Source of the DNA: Branchiostoma belcheri
Taxonomy: Eukaryota > Chordata > Leptocardii > Amphioxiformes > Branchiostomatidae
Assembly: GCF_001625305.1 (NCBI RefSeq)
Contig: NW_017804098.1
Coordinates: 510,496 to 574,495, forward strand
Direction: 5' to 3'
Length of the DNA stretch: 64,000 nt
Shown here: positions 14,501-26,500 of the stretch, piece by piece
How the letters are laid out: each line of letters opens with the position of its first letter
How positions within the stretch are numbered: position 1 is the first letter of the stretch
Notes under the pieces: generated by a model
What the model saw: only the letters and a program-made list of their open reading frames with translations
Databases searched by the model: none
What the model was told of the DNA's origin: nothing
Position numbers and translations under genes: made by a program

Positions 14501-17500
14501 TATGTCTTCACCCGTGGGAATTGTACCTCCTGGCCAATCAGGAGTAGGTAGGGTATCCAGTTGAGCCACATTTCTGACCTAATGGGACAGAACTGCAGCA
14601 CTGCAAATTTTGTTCCTTCAAGGCATTAAGTTCCCCTGGGACACCTGCAATTATTTATTTAATTATAGGGTATACCTGTAGATAATGGAAGCAAAAAAAG
14701 GTAAAAGATGATTAAAGGTTATATGTTTTTTAAACCAAGTCTTGGACAAAGGTACATTGTTGCAGGAGTCTCATACCAGTTTGTCACCTTGTTCAGAAAA
14801 ATTGCTCAATCGTCAATATTTTACCATACAAAAGTCATGTTAGTTGCCTGTCCAATAGTGCTTTCTCCAATGCATGTATGGATTTCCATAGACCAAGAAT
14901 ATTTCTAGTCAATTGTAACCAACAAGGATTTTTCATTGAAAATTTGCAGTCTCTCTGAGAGCCTCACAAGTGTTGTTTGTCCCTGCAGGCCCTAGCAGCC
15001 ACATATGATTCGGCTAAGCCCGACCCCATCCCCATGGTTGCCATGGTCAAGGACAAGATGAACCAGCACATCAACTTGGACTCTGGCAAGTGGGAGACAG
15101 ACCCAACTGGCAAGCATGGCTACAAGGACAAGCCACAGGACATCTTGGACTACTGCAAGTTGGTAAGTACTAGTGTGTTACTGTTACAGATTCATGGATT
15201 TTTCAATGACTGTTTTGTCCTTTTGCTGAGTTGATACAAACTACAGATTATATTTGGAAACTCGACAAAGTTGATTTCTTATGTCTGCTGCAATTTTGTT
15301 GAACATATCTCATGGTTTCCTGTGAATTTTATCCAGATGTACCCTAACCTGGAAATCACCAACATTGAAGAGCACACCAAAGAGATCAAGATTGAGAACT
15401 GGTGCAAGCCTGGTTCCACTGCCCCTTGTGGAGGACATCCCCACAAAGTCAGGCCCTTCAGATGCCTGGGTAAGAACTAGTCTTCTTTACTCTAAGGATT
15501 CTATGTGATTTTTGCCCAGTTGCATTTGTAATAGGCATAAGCCTTCCTGAAAGCGTTAGCAGGTTTACTTCATAATAATTTAAGTTACATTATAAACATG
15601 CTTCGACTTAGCTAATGAAACAATGTAGCCGGCTTACTTTCATGAATAGAACTCTGAACCTTAAATGTGTGGCAATGCGATTCTCTACCAATAGCTCTTG
15701 TATGATTCTCACCTATTATTTACTGTTTTTGTTAGTTATGATGTAACTGACTCCTGTTTGTTTCTTAGTTGGCAGATTTGAGAGTGATGCTTTGATGGTC
15801 CCCACCAAGTGCAAGTTCTCCCATATTCACAACAGTTCTGTCTGTACAACCTTCTTTAAGGTAAGTAGAGTGGAGAAAGCTATAATCTGGCTCTTTGTAG
15901 AAAAGTCAGTCTCCTCCCAAAAGTGATATTGAAATAAAATTGTGAAATCGGGAAATCAGTATGTTCTCTTATTTTCAGTGGCGTGACTCTGCAAAGGAGG
16001 CATGTGACAAGTCCGGTTTTGATCTGCACAACTTTGCCATGCTGAAGCCTTGTGGAGTGGACCTGTTCACTGGTGTGGAGTTTGTGTGCTGTCCCACCAA
16101 GCCTGTTCAGCAGCAGGTGTCCCTTCAGGATGTGGAGCCTGTCAAAGAAGGTAACCTGTACTTGTATATCATCAGCTTACTGCCAGCAAGTTACAACAGT
16201 CTACTTTTTCTCTATTCCTATTGACCATTTAAGATTGAAGAATATTGATTATATAGTTGTCTCTTTAATCAATGTTCCTTACTCTACATTGGTATAGCAT
16301 AGCTTTGCTTACCTATCCAGTGTAAAAAAAAGTTGTGTGATAACATTACTCAAGTAGGAGCTGCAGGTAGTTTGTATTTGAAAATTCATTTACCAGCCAG
16401 AAGTACAGACAAAAACACACCTGAAAAGGAAGATAGGGCACACAAGCCTTCCTTATTGTGTTCCCAGAGTCTGTAGAAAGTTAATTTAAACAGGACTTGT
16501 GGGTCTTAGCAACTTGATTTCAAAGATAGCTCTAAAGTGCCTGAAACAAAACCTCTCTTTGTGAAACAAAATCTTGCAAGCTGACAATGTCTGCATGTCC
16601 AATCTTGCCACAACCTTGGTTTCCTATTCATGTGACCTTGTGTTTGTATGAAGCCAGACAAAAGCAAGGGTAAACTGCTTAGCTAGCAACTGTACCTGGT
16701 ATTGGGTGACAGGGTTGCATAAGCCACAGGCTTAGTCCTGTGTGTGACAAACAACAAGGGTTGTTTTTCCAGAGTGCAATGACCTGTAACTGTCCTTTGC
16801 AGTATGCATGGATGATCTGTTGTTCATTCACCACAGTTGTTACTTTTAAGAACAGCATTTGGCAGTATATAATTGATATAATCAAATTTTTAATGTCAAA
16901 AGTGTCAATTTTTATCTTTTTACAAGTGTGAATAAAGTGTCTACATTGTACCACCAGAACAAAGATGTCATGTAAAAACCTAACCTAATGTTGTACATGT
17001 ACTTGTCTGCTCACAGTTGTGTCCAACCCATGTGAGGATGGCAGCCACGAGTGCTCTGACTTTGCTGACTGCATCCCACAGAGCGGTGCTGCCTACACCT
17101 GCGAGTGTAGGTCTGGGTACATTGGCAATGGCCGCCTTTGTGAAGGTAAATCATATTACAAGCATTATGTGTTACATGGACAAGGCCTGAAAGGCTTTAC
17201 AAACTTGACATAAGAGTCCACTGTTGAGTTTTCTATACAGAGGTCTTGTTTTAACTTGATAAATTTGGCCAAGGTTTGCTTTGAGGCACTGTGGGCAAAT
17301 TGTGTTAGATAAGATCAGATGGTACATGTTAGGCATATTGATGATTTTAGACAGGACTCCACACATACTTGCACAATGGTTTGCAGCAGTGTTGGTCCAT
17401 TATGTACTCTTCCATCTAGCTCACTTCATCTTAGTGTGGCAGAGGCTGTTCATAGCTCATCCTTGTCAGTAGGGGTGGGCTGTTGTTATGTCACCCCCAG

Positions 17501-20500
17501 GTCATGGCTTTGTGATTACGTAAGGGGAGATGCATGTCCCTGTGGTGTTGATAGTCTGTAAAATATTCATATTCTGGCAGAACCTTTTTCTTTTCCTGTT
17601 TTCTAAGCTGCAAACTGGGAAAATAAGATGCTTAACAATGATATTTGATGTTATTTGTAGTGTATTGATACGCTTGTTTATATCCTGCAAATGCTGAGAT
17701 CTTATTTTCTGGACTGGTTTCTACAAAAGACTTCTATTTCTGTCACATTTTGACTTCCCTACGTGTTTGCATATTTTTCATAGATTTGAAATTGTTAAGG
17801 GGCAAAATTGAAGACGAAAAGATGTTAACCTTAAGAAGATGGCGTGCTCCATTTATGGTTTAGTCAATAAGCCTACTGTTCGTCCAAATTGTGGGTATGT
17901 CCCAGTTGTCTGGATTATTCATAAAATATTCATATCGTTAGTCTGAATATCGTCAGTCCTCCAATTGTTTTGAAATCAGAGATGCCGCCAGGAGTCATCC
18001 ACCAGGGTTCAGGGTAAGAATAAACTAAAGCAAATCCACCAAAAGTCAAAGAAGTGACCTCTGTTAGAAATTTAAGGCCAGTCCTCCAAAGCAGTTACTG
18101 ATAATTGGATCAGTTAGGGAAGCCAACGTCAGGATAAAATACAAGGCAGATTCCATGTCTTAAAGAGGCAGCTTTTTGACTAAATCATGTTTTTCAAGAT
18201 GTGCACAATTAAAGCTCATCAGGCTGTTGTTCATCAAGCCCCGGATAAACTTCTATGCAATTATCTTGTCCATTTTTACCAAACCAACTACAACCACTTC
18301 CAAAAAGCAGTCCTATCCTCAAAGTATTACAACATAATGGGCTTTTTTATTGGTTATAGATAAGCAGCTGAACTTTTGTATAAATTTAGTCTTGTAGTTG
18401 TACCTGTCTGGTATGTTTGTGTGTCCTTGTGTGAAAGTAGGAAATTCTCAACAGGGAAGGTACAGGTCTTCGTTTCCACCAGCCTCTGATTGATCATGAA
18501 TGCCAAACAAGTCTGATTGCATTGACTATAAATATTAGATGGCTGCTGGGTGTTGGGTGCCTTGGGATCCAAATATAGCTTTCATGATGTGGGCATTTTG
18601 TGATATGAAATGAGGTGCAGATTTTGAACATTTTTCATAAAGGTAATAAAGCAAAGCAATCAGATAAGAACTTGACTGGAAAAGTTTATGGATTTATACA
18701 CATGAAATATGCTGCTTTGTGATCCTGTTGTGTACTGTTACTAGTGTTAGATGCTGAGATTGTTGTGTTTTCTTATTGTTCCCACAGAAGAGATTTTCCA
18801 GGAGGAGGTTCCTCCCAGCCCCACTCCCAAGGCTGTGGATCCCTACTTCCTTGAGGAAGACTCTGACAATGAACACAAGATGTTCCTGGAGGCCAGGAAA
18901 CGTGTGGAGGAGAAGCACCGTCTTCGCATGACTCAGGTTAGCCTGGATAAGTTCAGAAATCCCAAGGGAATGATGCTTTTAGAGTGACTGAAACTTGCAT
19001 GAGAGGTAGATGGTATGTTGAAATTTCTCAAACCATTAGCCAGTCAGAACATTGTACTTCAGTAAAACAGCACTAGATCTTTGTAACTAGGGACGAACTT
19101 GAAGAATTTATAATATATGATAAGGAGCATGCAAAAAAAATTACAACCTTTGAGCATAACCAATTTAGCTTGCCCTATTGCTGTTAATATCAGTACTGAA
19201 CGTGACTACCATTGTGACATTTAAATGTCATGCTGAAGGACTAGAAGGTCAGGGTCTTATCTCATGATGCCTTGTTCATGACAGAAGTAATACAGTCAGC
19301 TTAATGTAACTTTTTATCAACTTTCCCCAGGCACACACATGGACCTCCAATCAAAGCTCAGGGAAAATAGCTTTTTGTTTAACGTCCTCTGGCACAATAT
19401 TGGAGTAAAGTTAGAAGTGGAATATGTTGTACTGTGTAGGTTGCCATGAAGATGGAGTCTGTTATGTTTGTGCAGGTGATGAAGCAGTGGGAGGAGGCAG
19501 AGGAGCGTTACCAGGAGCTGAAGAGCAAGGACCCTAACGGGGCTGAGCTCATGAAGAAGGAGATGATGGAGGTAAGAGAAATGCAAAATTATGATGATAC
19601 TTAATTACCCGAACAGGGAACCTACAACTACCAGAAATAAGTGTATGTTGCATGTGAAACACCATTGTCAAACTAATTTTGTAAAAATTGTGTGGTCTCT
19701 CAGCGCTTCCAGGTGACTGTGAATGCCCTTGAGCAGGAGGGTCAGAGTGAGCGGGAGCAGCTGCTGCAGACCCATCAGCAGCGCGTGGAGACCATGCTCA
19801 ACAACAAGAAGCGTGTAGCCATGGAAGATTACATGGATGCCCTGGGAGAGAACCCGCCTCATGTAAGCTAGCACAACGCAGCAATATTTAACACATAGAG
19901 AAGTGATTTTCCAGTAAGCTGTGGTTTACAGCTAGTGCAATTTTTGTTTCGTCATGGCAAGTCATATAAAATAAGGAAACATGAATGAGAAGTAAATGTA
20001 GAACTGACATTTTCGGCAAAATTGATGTGATTTGCTGTGCACCTCTCAAAATTGGCATTGCTCATGGAAAATTCCAATTTGACCACATCAAAGTGGTCGT
20101 AGAAAAGCCAGGAAAGCTACAGGGAAGGTTGAAAATCCTTTGAGGCACATTTGTACCCTTGTCACGTATGAAGTAGCTAGCTGCAGTGGGTTTGTCAGTG
20201 GTAAAGGTCAAAATTTATGAAGAATTGCATGGCCATGCAATGGCAGGGAGAATACTTGTGTGGATATATAGCATCAGCAATGCCACATGCAACTTGTTTC
20301 ATAAAATTCTCAGAAGTGATCTCCATGGGCTTACTGTGCAGAAGAAGACAAGCTGTTTGCAATTCTGAGATCCATTGCATTTGGTAAAGGTGCCCAGATA
20401 GGGTGATTTGCTGCTGTGATACATTGTCTGCTTGTTCATGCAGTGTGGTTACTTAGCAAGGGCTAAAGTGGAGGGCAGGCTGAGAGGCATGATTAGTGTT

Positions 20501-23500
20501 ATCCCCTGTGATTTCAGCTTGGCTGGTTCCTGGTTCAATATAGGCCAGGCATTACGAGGAATGAGTTGCTCCGCATGCAAATCAATACCAGGAATATGGT
20601 GCCCCATTTTCGCCCTGTGATGTTCAAAACACATTGAAGGGTTTTATATAATTGTTGGACTAAAAATATCCATGCAGGTTTCCTTTCATCTCTTGTTATG
20701 AAGATTACCCTCATTTTGTGCTTTATATAACAAAATAGGAGCAAATGTTTAGTTATAGTCCTTTATTTTGAGTTGGTCAACCTTAGGATTAAGACATCCC
20801 TGGTAATGATTTCTCATCACCTAGATCACATATTCTGACTTGCTCTGACAAACTTGATGAATTATATTTTTTTAGCAAGCTGGACCACAAAAACCTAACA
20901 ACAAATGATTAAAATCAATGGGCCCTTTTTGTCCCATGTTTGAACATCTCTTGAGACTGCAGACCTCTTTGCACTTGGCCTGCTTCCAAAGGTTTTGTTC
21001 CCTGGGGGATTAGTGCTGGAGTAGCACTTCTGTTGAAGCATACATCTATGTCTCCCACTCTGCGGTTTTGGATGAGTTTTGCAGCAGAGATTAGAACTAG
21101 ACATTCTTATCAGCCTGTGGTACTGGTAGGGTTTGAAAAATGCCAGCGTTTTATAAAATGATGAAAATTTTAAGGACCACTTGACAGGTGGATCAGCTTA
21201 TCAGCACCCAGCTCAAGTTCTTTAAATTCCATGGAACTGCACGGCCTCTTGACTTCCACTTAATGCAATGCTGCTAACAAGCCTGATGGCTGGTAGTCCT
21301 GCCACTCACAGCAAACTGTATTATTATATGCGAGTTTGGTGAACAGGACAGAATTTCCATTGTATATAGTTGACTCACAGGTTACAGGATTGCTGCTGCC
21401 AGTAAAAGTATGGAATCATTAGCTGCTTGATGTTAGGTTTAGGAGTTACAAGGTCACAACTTTCCATAGACACAGTTTGTGGCGATAATGCTTACATAAT
21501 AAAAGTTTAACAGCTCTGAACCTTTGGCCCGCATTCCCATTTGTACCTGCAGGCCCATAAGATCCTGCGTGCTCTGAAAGCCTACATCCATGCTGAGCAG
21601 AAGGACCGCCTGCACAGCATGCGCCACTTTGAACATGTGCGCGAGACCATGCCGGAGAAGACTGCTGACATGAAGCCGTCACTTATCCAGCACCTCAGGT
21701 CAGTAAATACAGTCATGATGCTTTTTCATCTAGTACTTGCAGTCGTTTGGAATAAACCATGTTATCTTCCTAAGTAAACCACAAGTAGACATAATTTCAA
21801 CATAACACAAAGTCATACTGGTTTTTGGCATACCAAACTACATATATTACAGCATGCCACTCTTTTTTTTTACAAGCCTGACATGTTCTTAGTTGGATTT
21901 TAGTATAGCTCACAATTACTTTCTGGTACACCTAGATTTTCAATTAGATGAGGCAGAACATTATTATGGGTTCACCACCACTTCGTGGTGTGGTGAACCC
22001 ATAATAATGTTCTGCCTCACAAGTGGTGGTGAACCCATATTGCTTTTTCTGATGTTTCTTCTTCTTCTTCTTCTGCCATTTTTTAAATGGATTCAGCTTC
22101 TTCATTTTAGGGCCTAAGGTCCTGAAATTTGGTATGGAGGTACAGTGGGCAAATACCCCTAGGCGTTTTTTAAATTTTGTGATACAGGCTTTTAGAATGG
22201 TTTTATTTGAGTTTTTTGGCTGTGTTATAGCAAATGTATTACTGTGTTAGTGTGCCGTGTTTACCACGTCTGGGCATGAGTCATCACAATGGAATGCAGG
22301 GCATCAACCAATAGGCATGCAGCTTTCCTCTATACTTCATGCTGATTGGCTGTTGGGATTTAACTTGATTAACACCTGCACAGAGCATTTCCACCTGCAC
22401 AGAGCATTTTTTTGCTGATTGGCTGTTGGGATTTAACTTGATTAACACCTGCACAGAGCATTTCCATACTGACAGTATGTCTTTATTCAAGTGTTTTGGT
22501 AGGTATTTCAAGCTTTTCTGCTCCAGCATTGGAATGCGGGGCATGAACGTTTTTTTTTTTTTGAAAATCAACAGTTTGCATTATGCAATTAAAAATCCTA
22601 ACCAATAAAGTAGGGAATAGCTATCCAACTGTTGTTTTAGTTGTATGTTACTTCATATTATCGTTATATCAATGTAAATCATTGTTTTCCCTTGTGTTTC
22701 TCATTCATTCCCTGCCATGTCGTAAAATGTGGTGAACCCATCGCTGTATTTGCTCCAAAGCAAATATTGGCCTTTCTAGTTGACAAAATGAATTTACTGA
22801 TTTTAGTACTTGAAACAGATCACCTGAAATCAGTGAATCCTGCTGATAAACAAGGCGAAGGTCAAGATATTTTTGTTTAAATGCTGGGAGAAAATATTTT
22901 TCATGTCCAGGCTAGTGATAATTGTTCAGATATTCTCAGGGTCTTGTGATTTGAGCTAAATTCCTAGGTCAACTCCTGTGGGACACATGGAATTTCCAAG
23001 GCCTTATGTTAACAGCAATGTTGACCTATTTGGGTGGTGGGTCATACCTCTAGCTGCAGCTAATGTGGGTAAAAGATGCAGTTAACCTGGAATCTGTGTC
23101 ATGTATCATGATACTGCCATGGAAACGAGTGTTTCAGAATGGATAGAAGTAGAACCATCAGAGTTCATGAGATTTTGTTAGCACATTTACATGGATTAAA
23201 CCTAACAGTCAAAGTGCAACAATTTTAACCATTTGTATTTGTCATGACTATTTACAATTCAGACAACAGTATATGATGTTTTGTGTGCACAAGGCCAAGA
23301 GAAGACCAGCGGGTCTAGCAAATGAATTTTATCATGCTTTTCATACATATTCCCCTGGGTCAGTTGAAGATTGCTTGCCTTCTCTCAAGTGCAACCACAC
23401 ATACATCTGTCTTATGCAGGGTGCATTAGATAATATCCATCTTATATCAGGGGTCCAGGTGGATACATTTTTCATGCAGAGGAGGCATTAGCTGTGTTGA

Positions 23501-26500
23501 CCTGCAGCAGGGTGCATGTGTGAAGAAGATTGCCTACTTCACCTCGGAGCCTTGTGGGGAAGGAAATTGTCTCAGCAGAAATGAAACCTTTGGGCAGAAA
23601 TGTGCAGGAATTAGGGCAGTCTGCTGTGATGCTTAATTAAGGTCCCTGGGGTTTCAATACTGCTGGTATCATCCTATGACCTGTATCCTCATGTAAAATT
23701 AAACCTTGAAGATCAGATAACATGAAGAAAATTTACTGGTGATTTCGGTGATCTATTTATTTGATGCTTTTAAAGCATGTAGAAGGTTAAGTGCACAAGG
23801 TAAAATACAATGTAGATCAGCAGACTATGAAGTTTTACTTCTATTACCAGATAGCTATCATGTTTTAAAACACAGATATTTTTAAAATATTGTTAAATGC
23901 ACATGTATAGCATACAAATTATATGGTCACCATGACAATCAGTATGTCATTGTTAGTCATCCCTTATATAAAGCCATTTTTAGCTCTTCTGCGTCATACC
24001 AGACTGATAAAACCCAATCTTCTGAAAATCTAATAAAGCCAGTTGTTCTTTACGAGCAACTTTCTGCCAATTTTGAATTTTACTGGGAACCTGGACTTGA
24101 AGGAAAGTGGGGTAGAACGTTATAAAAGTAACATTTAAACCTTGTGTAGCTACAGTACATGTAGGTTGGACCAATCATGGAAATCTTTGGGTAACACCAG
24201 AAATCATAAAAGGTTTGAAGGCATTTCACTGTCTTCTGAAATTAACTGTGGGTTATGCAAAAGACCTATCTCATGCTCATTAAGAGTACCAGCAATAAGG
24301 CACTGAATCAGACTGTTTGGACTGTACTACCTGTACAGTACTACATGTAAGTTTACATATAAACTTGAAAAGTGAAGGGTCTGTAAATTGTCATCCTGGC
24401 AGGTAGTTTATATCTGCCAGGAATGGTCAGTGGAACAGGCAACAGAGTCCGATACCTGAGGGAAATGTGGCGTATGGTCCATGTCAGCAGAATGGCCAAT
24501 CTGTCATGCAAATACTGGCATTGATCTGCTTGGAGTGCTTTATAATACAGGACCTTTACTACATGTGTCACTCTAGCCTCATCTGTGTTTTGTTACGCAG
24601 TATTTTGCCCTGCAGACTGTAGGGGGTGTGGTCAGGAACGTATAGTAAACAGACAGCACCATACATCACCAAACTTGCTGTAGCTCCTTGTGTACTATCA
24701 CGAGATGCCAGTTTGTCGCACAAGCTGTGCCAGACAGGAAATTGTTTCCATTTGCTGGACTTAAAGACTTGTAATCCCCCATGTCATGTGCACATCATTC
24801 ACCACACAAGTGTTGTGATATCAGATGAAGTGAAAAGCTAGATATACTGCATCATATGCAGCATGACGTCAGCAGGAAAACCTGACCCCAGGAATTTTGC
24901 CATCTAATGCAAATATTCAGACTGTCCCCTAGACTCCCTCCCTCCTACTGCTCATTAGTTACTTCTTTTTAGTCAATACAGACTAATGGATTGGCCTGCC
25001 TCACATTACCAGTAATAGTGTGTGTGACCATATTTGATCTTGGACCATCAATTGATTTCCTTAGCAGTTTATTCCAGCCATGTTCAGACCCAAGCCTTGT
25101 CATTTGTCTGACTATAACTAAGTTATTCATTCTCAGATATTGTCTGATGTCTTTGGGCTGGAACAGTTTTATGAAATGAAGCGATAAAGACGTAATGTTC
25201 AGTCTGTTGCTGAACATTTATTGTTATCGCATACTATCTGTACAAAAACAAAATTACTCTTGCATTCCCTTGAAGGCAAACTGTTCAAGATCTCTTAAAA
25301 GTTTATGAAAATCATTTTGGAAAATGATTGAAATCGAAGAGCATTCACACCCACGATGTGTGTAATGTCCCAAAATATGGGTCATTTTGTCTTTCTGGAA
25401 GAATCCTTCCTGTAAAATAGTATAACATTATCCCCTTCTGATCTTGAAGCTCTTACAACAAACACTTTAATGTAAACGTCACCCTAAAATGCCAATATGA
25501 ATTTCCACACAAAGTTTTTAATAGCCTTTTGTAATTGCAAATGTTTGTAGATTTTACTGCAAGGTTATCACCAGAAGGTAGACATAGTGAGAACAGTCTG
25601 TGAGTTACTTATTAGAGGTGGCAGGAAAGGAAAAAAGAAACATTAATCTGGCACAAAGCAGCAGTAGAGTGCCCCGTTATTGCCAAATAATTCCCCTATG
25701 TGCTAAGTCACCTTCCATCAGCCAGCATACCTGATAGATTTTTGCCCCTGGTGGTGTATGGGCCTCCCCCAAGCTGGGGGCAAAAATCAATAGAATGTCA
25801 GCCAGCCACAGGCCAGGTAGAACAAATGGCCTCTGGGAGGAAATGGACATTCTATCACAGCCTGGCTGAAAGTCACATGTACCAGTTTTGTACTGTAAGC
25901 TTCCATTAACAATGCAGAGTGGAGGAAGATTTTATCTAACATACAAACTGGCAGTGACAGCTTTAGAATGGTTTCTCCATCACTAAGAAATACCTTGATG
26001 CTATATGCCATAAGAATAAATAAAGGTAACATAGAGCAAAGCCACAGTCAATGAGGTCATGAAATGATGTGTTAAATATAGCTCAGGAAATACCAGAAGT
26101 AAAATTATGAAACTGGTCCAAAACAAAAAGTTCTGATAGGCTCAATATTGTGTAAGGAAATAGAGGGCCAGTAGCAAGTGTTTTAACTGTGTGGTAACAC
26201 CAGGACCAGCACATCTTTCATGTTTTGTTACATCAGATGGACACAGGGTAAATTTGTTCCACACTTTTGCCCAAAACAAGAGAAATTGCAATTTCCATTT
26301 CATTTCCCCTGCAGAGTGATTGATGAGCGTATCAACCAGAGCATTCAGCTGCTGTGGAGGCTGCCCAGCATTGCCAAGAAGATCATGCCAGAGCTGGGTG
26401 AGTTGGCCAACTTTTAACACCTTCTATTGATTAACCATCTAAAAGAAACTTTGACACACCATGCACCAGCGTGCTGCATGTGTTCTATTGCCCTGGTCAG

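Larger units (their letters stand above)
18788..26397 (+). other. APP-like exons 7-11: E2 domain
   Basis: Five exons (18788-18936, 19476-19571, 19704-19862, 21553-21698, 26315-26397) encode the helical E2 domain. Visible family markers: [77 protein letters not shown] and [16 protein letters not shown]. Exons 7-10 join at phase 0, exon 10 ends in phase 2 and exon 11 in phase 1. INQS is a sequon at the position of the conserved vertebrate one (MNQS). The intron between exons 10 and 11 (21699-26314) carries a repeat insertion. Confidence 0.94.

Noticed and set aside
16151-18787. A Kunitz (KPI) exon between E1 and E2
   Set aside because: Looked for a Kunitz six-cysteine pattern in the introns; only the EGF exon was found.
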